Shown here one piece after another: positions 53,785-64,000 of a DNA stretch of 64,000 bases; position 1 is the first letter of the stretch; each line of letters starts with the position of its first letter. The notes below the pieces were generated by a model. The model ran no database searches. It worked only from the letters and a program-made list of their open reading frames with translations, and was not told where the DNA came from. The stretch comes from Thermodesulfovibrio yellowstonii DSM 11347 (GTDB taxonomy: Bacteria; Nitrospirota; Thermodesulfovibrionia; Thermodesulfovibrionales; Thermodesulfovibrionaceae). The translations under genes and the position numbers were made by a program. The stretch is taken from positions 851,001 through 915,000 of the forward strand of contig NC_011296.1 in the NCBI RefSeq assembly GCF_000020985.1. Direction: 5' to 3'.

Positions 53785-55370
53785 AAGTTCTTGTTAGCGA
53801 CAGCATTTCTTCTAAAGGAGTGGAAATTTTAAAAAAAGCAGGCTTTGAAGTTGATGTCAAAACAGGGCTTAAACCAGAAGAGCTAAAATCCATCATAGGT
53901 GAATATGATGCTTTAATTATTAGGAGTGCAACAAAAGTAACAGCTGAAATCATAGATGCTGCAGATAAACTTAAAGTCATTGGTAGAGCTGGGACAGGTG
54001 TTGATAATGTAGATAAAATTGCTGCCACTAAAAAAGGAATTGTTGTAATGAACACTCCAGGTGGAAATACTATTACAACTGCTGAACATGCTATTGCGAT
54101 GCTCTTTTCTCTTGCACGAAGAATTCCTCAGGCTACAGCATCTATGAAATCAGGCAAATGGGAAAAGAAAAAATTTATGGGAGTTGAACTTTATAATAAA
54201 ACCATAGGAATCATCGGACTCGGAAGAATAGGTTCTGAAGTTGCAAAAAGAACTCAGTGCATGGGAATGAATGTTTTAGCTTATGACCCTTTTCTAAGTG
54301 ATGAAAGAGCAGAAGAGCTTGGAATAACAAAAACAGACCTTGACAAGATATTTGCTGAAGCTGATTTTATAACAATTCATACTCCATTAACTTCTGAAAC
54401 AAAATATTTGATAAACAAAAATACAATTGAAAAGATGAAAAAAGGAGTTTATATAATTAACTGTGCACGTGGCGGAATAGTTAATGAAAAAGACCTTTAT
54501 GACGCAATTCAGTCAGGAAAAGTAGCCGGTGCAGCCCTTGATGTTTTTGAAAAAGAACCACCTGAAGAAGGCTATGCACTTATTACAGACGAGAGGGTAA
54601 TATGTACGCCTCATCTTGGTGCTTCTACATTAGAAGCTCAGGAAAATGTTGCTGTTGCCATCGCAGAACAAGTTGTAGACTATTTAATCAATGGAACTAT
54701 TAGAAACGCTGTAAACTTCCCATCAATTCCTTTTGATCAGGTACCGCTTATTCGCCCTTATCTTGTACTTCTTGAAAGAATGGGAAGCTTTGTATCGCAG
54801 ATATTCACTAAGAGCATAAAGCAAGTTCAAATTGAATATCTTGGTGAAATTTCAAATCTTAATACTCAAGCCTTAACTGCTGCAGCATTAAAGGGGATTT
54901 TAGATCCAATACTTGGGGAACCTGTCAACTATGTTAATGCTTCATTCATTGCAAAAGAAAGAGGTATAGAAGTTAGAGAGATAAAAGGTAAAGAAGCTGG
55001 GGATTACCAGAGCCTTGTTAGAATAACATTGATATCTAAGGATGATAGGGCGGTTATAGCTGGGACACTTCTAAGCAGAAAAGATCCACGAATAGTTCAG
55101 ATTAATGATATTTCTATGGAAATTATACCTGAGGGGAATATGATTTTCTTAAGAAATCATGATCGCCCAGGTGTCATTGGCAATATAGGAACACTTCTTG
55201 GACAGAATAATATCAATATTGGACATATGCATTTTGGGAGAAAGGAAGCAGGTGGTATAGCTTTTTCTGTTATAAGCGTTGATGCTACACTTACAGATGA
55301 TATTATTGAAAAAATTAAACAACTTCCTAATGTTCTGGAAGTAAGACCAGTTTATATTTCTGTTCATTAA
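53781..55370 (+). CDS. serA: D-3-phosphoglycerate dehydrogenase
   Basis: 529 aa, the long SerA form. NAD-binding motif GIIGLGRIGSEVAKR is near residue 146, with the catalytic Arg (NCARGGIVNE), Glu and His (CTPHLGAST) of 2-hydroxyacid dehydrogenases. An intervening domain follows at about 320-450, and a C-terminal ACT domain at about 455-529 (NHDRPGVIGNIGTLLGQNNINI), which in homologs mediates serine feedback inhibition. First step of serine synthesis. Confidence 0.96.
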   Translation: MKVLVSDSISSKGVEILKKAGFEVDVKTGLKPEELKSIIGEYDALIIRSATKVTAEIIDAADKLKVIGRAGTGVDNVDKIAATKKGIVVMNTPGGNTITTAEHAIAMLFSLARRIPQATASMKSGKWEKKKFMGVELYNKTIGIIGLGRIGSEVAKRTQCMGMNVLAYDPFLSDERAEELGITKTDLDKIFAEADFITIHTPLTSETKYLINKNTIEKMKKGVYIINCARGGIVNEKDLYDAIQSGKVAGAALDVFEKEPPEEGYALITDERVICTPHLGASTLEAQENVAVAIAEQVVDYLINGTIRNAVNFPSIPFDQVPLIRPYLVLLERMGSFVSQIFTKSIKQVQIEYLGEISNLNTQALTAAALKGILDPILGEPVNYVNASFIAKERGIEVREIKGKEAGDYQSLVRITLISKDDRAVIAGTLLSRKDPRIVQINDISMEIIPEGNMIFLRNHDRPGVIGNIGTLLGQNNINIGHMHFGRKEAGGIAFSVISVDATLTDDIIEKIKQLPNVLEVRPVYISVH

Positions 55371-55379
55371 ATCAGTTAA

Positions 55380-57296
<1,917 letters not shown>

Positions 57297-57300
<4 letters not shown>

Positions 57301-58211
57301 TAAAAGAATTGAATTATATATCTTAAGGCAACATAAACTATTAAAATACTTAAAATAAGCTTTATATATTTTTGTGGAACATGTTTTTGTACTCTTGCAC
57401 CTAAATATATTCCAAAGGCACCACCCAATCCAAAAAGTAAGCCAAGTAACCAATCAGGACTTGTCTGCATTCCCTCAGGCGAAGGCAGTATTGCGTAATA
57501 AAGAACCCCGAAAACAGAAGCTGTAGCTGTCCCCATAAGACATGCTCCTGCTATGCTGTGAACAGGAAGTTTAAAAAATGTTACTAAAAATGGCGACATA
57601 ATTGCGCCACCGCCTATACCATAAGCACCACCTATAACTCCTATCACAAAAGCAAGAAGGAATACCCAAATTGTGCTAAATGAAAATCTCTCACCCCAGA
57701 ATTCATACACAGTTTTTTTCAATGAAAAAGATATTGTTTTAACAGTAGCTTCTTTTGTAAGTTTCTGGTCAAACTTTTTCTGTGCAGTTGCTTTTTTCTT
57801 TTTCAAAACATCAAAGAAAAGCCTTACTCCAATATAAAGTAATACAAGTCCAACAAAAAATTTGAAAGATTTTGGATCTGGAAGAATTTTTATTCTTATA
57901 TAATAGCCAATGATTATGCCTGGGACTGTTCCGATCATAATAACCCATGCAAGTGGCCAAGGGATTCGTTTTTCCTTATGATATCTATAAACACCTGAAG
58001 GAATAGCAACTACATTAAAGATAAAGTTTGTTCCACTTACTCCTGGAGATGTATAGTTAAGGGCGCTCACCTGAAATGGTAAAAGTAAAAAAGCACCCGA
58101 TACACCACCCATTGATGTAAAAAAAGAAACAATAAAAGCTACAAGTGGAGGTATAAGGATATTTGTTGTAACTCCAGAAATAGGGAATGTATATGTAAGA
58201 AAATCAAACAT
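57297..58211 (-). CDS. TauE/SafE-family membrane permease
   Basis: 304 aa with about eight membrane helices. The two TauE/SafE repeats are visible: PPLVAFIVSFFTSMGGVSGAFLLLPF near the start, and FVIGVIGGAYGIGGGAIMSPFLV plus GLLFGLGGAFGIYLGARVQKHVP in the second half. A soluble insert (about residues 135-165) contains the Lys-rich KKKKATAQKKFDQK. The family moves sulfite, sulfonates or other sulfur anions, which would suit a sulfur-metabolising anaerobe. TAAAAT ends 6 nt before the ATG; no Shine-Dalgarno. Confidence 0.87.
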
Positions 58212-58217
58212 TGACCC

Positions 58218-58223
58218 ATTTTA
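58218..58223 (-). promoter_or_regulatory. -10 promoter of the TauE-like gene (leaderless start)
   Basis: TAAAAT on the minus strand, 6 nt before the ATG at 58211. Confidence 0.45.
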
Positions 58224-58273
58224 TCTGATTTTCCAACCAATTGCAAATTAAAATTTTTTATTTATAGATAAAA

Positions 58274-58522
58274 TTATTTTGAACTAAGTTCTTCAATTAA
58301 AATGTTTCTTATTTTGTCTTCTGATGGAAGAGGAAAGCCTGAATGTTTAAGCTTTCCATTAATAAGAATTCCAGGAGTAACCTGCGTGTATTTGAAGATC
58401 TCTTTCATATCTTTTATATGGCTTATCTCAGCCTGAATTCCAAGTTGAGACACGACTTTTTTAACTGTTTCTTCAACCTTGTAACAATTAGCACAGCCAG
58501 GACCAAGAATTTTTATATCCAT
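58274..58522 (-). CDS. Small thioredoxin-fold redox protein (redox-active disulfide protein 2 family)
   Basis: 82 aa: active site CANC in KILGPGCANCYKVEETVKK at residues 10-13, cis-Pro segment VTPGILINGKLKHSG. It matches the minimal glutaredoxin-like/MTH895-type family. It often sits next to membrane permeases, as here with the TauE-like gene 62 nt downstream on the same strand. A GGGAGG Shine-Dalgarno is present. Confidence 0.85.
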   Translation of the reverse strand: MDIKILGPGCANCYKVEETVKKVVSQLGIQAEISHIKDMKEIFKYTQVTPGILINGKLKHSGFPLPSEDKIRNILIEELSSK

Positions 58523-58557
58523 AAAAACCTCCCATAAAAATTTTTTTATTTAAAATA

Positions 58558-61431
<2,874 letters not shown>

Positions 61432-61443
61432 TTTATTGCCCTC

Positions 61444-62442
61444 CTAAATAATTTTAAAATTTTTTATCTTATCATATACCATTTCAGGAGAAATATCTCT
61501 CATGCATTTCTGCTCATGACAGAATTTTCTAAAACAGGGACTACAGGATAAATTTGATTTTATTACAAGGTGTCCATTGCCGAACGGACCTGTTCTTGCA
61601 GGATCAGTAGGTCCAAATATAGCAACAACTTTTTTACCACACGCTACAGCAAGATGCATTGTTCCTGTATCAGGAGTTATAACAAAAAGAGATTTTTTAA
61701 AAACTTCAATTAATTCTATGAGAGTTGTTTTTCCCGCTACTGAAATAGCTTTGCCTTTTGCGTACTCTTCAATTTTAAGGGCATCAGCTTTGTCAGACTT
61801 TGAACCTACAACTAAGAAATTGTAGGGCAACATTTTTATAAGTTCAACAAAGTATGGTATAGTCCAGTTTTTTGACTGCCATCTTGCCGACGGAATTATT
61901 ACAACAAAATCTTTAAAATCTCTGAGCCATGAGGGTTCCTCTGGGTCTGGTAGAGGAAATTTTATTGAATTAATTTTACATCCCAGTTCCTTAGCTATCT
62001 CAAGATATCTTAAAATTGCATGTTTATCAATTGGAACAGAAAATTTTTTATTGTAAAAAAATGAGCTAAATTCTCTTGCCTCTTTAAATCCGACTTTAAT
62101 AGGTGCTTTGCTTAGCCATGTAATAATTCCACTTCTTAATAGTCCTTGAAGGTCAACAACTAAGTCATATTTCTCATTTTTTAATTCTTTACCTATATTA
62201 CAAAATTCTTTTATAGTCTCGGGAAAATGTTTAATTGATTTCCATTTGTTTTTATCAATTACAAAAACTTTCTCTATCATCGGATGTTTGTTCAAAAGCT
62301 TCTCAAATTCTTTAGCAACAATCCAGTGAATTTGAATATAAGGAAAATTCTCTTTTAATACATTCAAAAAAGGAAGTGATAGAACAATATCACCAAGAGA
62401 ACTCGGTTTGACAATAAGAATTTTCTCATTGCCCTTAAGCAT
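61444..62442 (-). CDS. Glycosyltransferase family 9 (heptosyltransferase-like)
   Basis: 332 aa, GT-B fold: KILIVKPSSLGDIVLSLPFLNVLKE at the N-terminus, LVVDLQGLLRSGIITWLSKA, VIIPSARWQSKNWTIPYFVEL and FVITPDTGTMHLAVACGKKVVAIFGPTDPARTGPFG (nucleotide-sugar site). It resembles heptosyltransferase I (WaaC) of the LPS inner core. A C-terminal Cys set (CSPCFRKFCHEQKCM) is also found in the partner gene. It overlaps that gene by 8 nt. Confidence 0.9.
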   Translation of the reverse strand: MLKGNEKILIVKPSSLGDIVLSLPFLNVLKENFPYIQIHWIVAKEFEKLLNKHPMIEKVFVIDKNKWKSIKHFPETIKEFCNIGKELKNEKYDLVVDLQGLLRSGIITWLSKAPIKVGFKEAREFSSFFYNKKFSVPIDKHAILRYLEIAKELGCKINSIKFPLPDPEEPSWLRDFKDFVVIIPSARWQSKNWTIPYFVELIKMLPYNFLVVGSKSDKADALKIEEYAKGKAISVAGKTTLIELIEVFKKSLFVITPDTGTMHLAVACGKKVVAIFGPTDPARTGPFGNGHLVIKSNLSCSPCFRKFCHEQKCMRDISPEMVYDKIKNFKII

Positions 62443-63874
62443 TTATATCCCTTTTTATAATTTCCACAACTTCTTTTAAATTTTTAGCATCTTTGCTAAT
62501 TAAAATACCTTTTGCACCAATCATTTGGGCTAATTGCATGTCTATATCTTTGTCTCCAACCACATAAGAATTCCTAAAATCAATACCATATTTGTAGCGA
62601 GCTATCAAAGGCATTCCAGGGTTTGGTTTTCTGCAGAAACATCTTTCATCAGGATGATGGGGGCAATAAAAGAAGTCATCAAATCCGTATTTATCAATAA
62701 AAAATTGATTGACTTCCTTTACAAAATCTTCCCTTATAATTCCTCTTGCAATCCCAGACTGATTAGAAATTCCAATGAGGAGAAATCCAAGATTTTTTAA
62801 CTCTTTCAATGTTTCAATAAAGGGAAAAACTTCAAAATCTTCCCATTTACTTAAATAGTTCGCATCTTTACAGAGAGTACCGTCTCTATCAAAAAAAACA
62901 GCTTTTTTTGAAGGAATAATTTCATTTAAAGCACTCCATACATCTTCAACCTCAATTGATTTCATGCATTTTATATCAGGACATCTATTTTTAAAACATG
63001 GACTACATTCTACCTGAGCCCTTATTACCTTGCCTGCAAATTTTGGAGGTCCTGTAAGTTCTGGAGAAGTTGACCCAAAAATTGCAACTAAGGGTACTCC
63101 TAAAGCATAACCAAGATGCATGATGCCTGAATCATTACATAATAAGATATCGCATTCTGCAAGAAGACAAATTAATTCTCTTAAAGAAGTTTTGCCAATA
63201 AAATTATAAATACCGGAATCTTTGATTTCTAAATCTTCTCCTTGGCTCCCAAAAAGTACAACTGAACCATATTCCCCAATAAATTTTTTAGATACTTCAA
63301 TAAATTTTTCAGCTTCCCATTTTTTTGTATCTCCATACTTTGCTCCGGGAGAGAGTGCAAGGATAGGTCTTTTAAGGTTTTTTAGTTCTTTTCTTGCAGA
63401 TAATCGTTCCTTTAAAGAAGGATTTATCCATGGATAGTCAGGTAACAGGGAAGGATTAAATCTTTTTGGAATTTCAAAAAAATAGTCAATATGATGAATT
63501 TTTCTATCTTCACCATGATATGGCACAGGATGAGTCAGAAAAATTCTTCTACAGTCTCTATTCCATCCAACTCTTTCAGGAATTCCTGCAACAGTTGTTA
63601 TTAAAGCAGCATCCAAAGCATTCTGAAGCAGATAAGCTCTTTTAAATTTTTTATTTTTTAATTCTTTAATTGTTTTTATTTTTCCTGTAAATCCTTCACT
63701 ATAAATAATCACTTCATCAATAGTATTCTCCCATCTAAATAAATCGGCAATTTTTTCTTTAATAAGAATGGAAATATTTGATGTTGGATGAAGTTTTCTG
63801 ATAGCCCTTACTGCAGGCAGGCTCATCACAGCATCGCCAAGCCAGTTAACACCACGAATAAGAATATTTTCCAT
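62435..63874 (-). CDS. Heptosyltransferase II fused to a GmhB-like HAD phosphatase
   Basis: 479 aa. Residues 1-320 are a GT9 glycosyltransferase of WaaF type (RGVNWLGDAVMSLPAVRAIRKL, LLCNDSGIMHLGYALGVPLVAIFGSTSPELTG, then CSPCFKNRCPDIKCM). Residues about 325-479 are a HAD-IIIA phosphatase: motif I FFDRDGTLCKD, motif II GISNQSGIARG, zinc loop CPHHPDERCFCRKPNPGM and DKDIDMQLA. This is the GmhB (heptose bisphosphate phosphatase) pattern. The fusion joins ADP-heptose synthesis to heptose transfer. TAAAAT ends 6 nt before the ATG. Confidence 0.92.
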   Translation of the reverse strand: MENILIRGVNWLGDAVMSLPAVRAIRKLHPTSNISILIKEKIADLFRWENTIDEVIIYSEGFTGKIKTIKELKNKKFKRAYLLQNALDAALITTVAGIPERVGWNRDCRRIFLTHPVPYHGEDRKIHHIDYFFEIPKRFNPSLLPDYPWINPSLKERLSARKELKNLKRPILALSPGAKYGDTKKWEAEKFIEVSKKFIGEYGSVVLFGSQGEDLEIKDSGIYNFIGKTSLRELICLLAECDILLCNDSGIMHLGYALGVPLVAIFGSTSPELTGPPKFAGKVIRAQVECSPCFKNRCPDIKCMKSIEVEDVWSALNEIIPSKKAVFFDRDGTLCKDANYLSKWEDFEVFPFIETLKELKNLGFLLIGISNQSGIARGIIREDFVKEVNQFFIDKYGFDDFFYCPHHPDERCFCRKPNPGMPLIARYKYGIDFRNSYVVGDKDIDMQLAQMIGAKGILISKDAKNLKEVVEIIKRDINA

Positions 63875-63880
63875 TACTGT

Positions 63881-63886
63881 ATTTTA
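63881..63886 (-). promoter_or_regulatory. -10 promoter of the WaaF-GmhB gene (leaderless start)
   Basis: TAAAAT on the minus strand, 6 nt before the ATG at 63874. It leads the five-gene minus-strand run down to 58558. Confidence 0.45.
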
Positions 63887-63911
63887 AGTCTATTTGCCTC
63901 TGTGTTGCAAA

Positions 63912-63920
63912 TGGTATAAT
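63912..63920 (+). promoter_or_regulatory. Extended -10 promoter of the last gene (leaderless start)
   Basis: TGGTATAAT with perfect -10 hexamer ends 6 nt before the ATG at 63927. Confidence 0.6.
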
Positions 63921-63926
63921 TAAAAA

Positions 63927-64000
63927 ATGCGTATACGGACTTATTTAAAAATAGGTGATAGAGTAAGACATTTAAACTATGCTTATTGGGGCATAGGAGA
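63927..64000 (+). CDS. Start of a DUF3553/CarD-like small protein, cut by window end
   Basis: 24 codons are visible: MRIRTYLKIGDRVRHLNYAY then WGIGE. The GDRVRH-x-x-x-x-WGIG pattern is typical of DUF3553 and of the Tudor-like beta-barrel start of CarD-type RNA-polymerase-binding proteins. Too short to decide between them. Confidence 0.5.
   Translation, partial: MRIRTYLKIGDRVRHLNYAYWGIG

Overview
The window reads as AT-rich chromosomal DNA from an anaerobic, probably thermophilic, diderm bacterium. LpxC, two heptosyltransferases, a TatA/TatC pair and an outer-membrane-type beta-barrel protein point to an LPS-bearing outer membrane. A selenocysteine formate dehydrogenase, a four-subunit pyruvate:ferredoxin oxidoreductase and a complex I without its NADH module point to strictly anaerobic, ferredoxin-based energy metabolism. 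The gene set and codon style resemble Thermodesulfovibrio (Nitrospirota). That name is an inference from protein style; no search was run. Genes are densely packed, and there is no prophage, intact insertion sequence or CRISPR array.

Layout. 2-8238: one tightly coupled plus-strand run with a divergent receiver-domain protein, valS, a small solenoid-like membrane-anchored protein, nadC, purM, then a cytoplasmic PAS histidine kinase and its NtrC-type sigma-54 activator. 8239-12326: a sigma-54 promoter, a structured leader with a terminator, and fdhAB, whose fdhA is read through an in-frame UGA. 12327-18770: two radical-SAM genes with back-to-back starts (an unassigned one and hemW), an HtrA-like protein with no catalytic triad, tilS, a DsbC-like lipoprotein and a LysR regulator. 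18838-24440: outer-membrane barrel, tatA, tatC, a small unknown, a YchF-like GTPase, a chemoreceptor with a CZB domain, tRNA-Ser(GCU) and a DedA protein. 24496-37532: porCDAB, a strong terminator, then nuoABCDHIJKLMN. 37613-41786: an RND efflux adaptor and pump behind a TetR-style palindrome. 41824-46524: adenosine-specific kinase, an AmmeMemoRadiSam-type radical-SAM gene, DUF2934, an intergenic stretch with a possible transposase relic, a TrmN6-like methyltransferase and two orphan Dpp-type permeases. 46538-52464: lpxC, tldD, recN, dapA, a nitroreductase and a cupin. 52630-57300: a serine-pathway aminotransferase, serA, purA and comF. 57297-63874: a TauE-type permease with a small thioredoxin-like partner, then a minus-strand LOS-core/trpF cluster led by a WaaF-GmhB fusion. 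63927 onward is the start of a DUF3553-like gene.

How it fits together: PorCDAB would make reduced ferredoxin, which the adjacent 11-subunit complex I could oxidise while pumping ions. FdhAB has a Tat signal on FdhA and no membrane subunit, so it looks like a soluble periplasmic enzyme; the Tat genes lie about 7 kb away. The kinase/activator pair just upstream of the sigma-54 promoter is the obvious local regulator of fdhAB.

Two things stand out. First, at least twelve first-of-transcript genes have a -10 hexamer ending 5-7 nt before the ATG and no Shine-Dalgarno sequence, while operon-internal genes have good ones; this points to widespread leaderless transcription. Second, the fdhAB leader can form an interlocked two-stem (pseudoknot-type) fold whose last stem overlaps the base of an intrinsic terminator, which is the geometry of a riboswitch. 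I could not match it to a known class.
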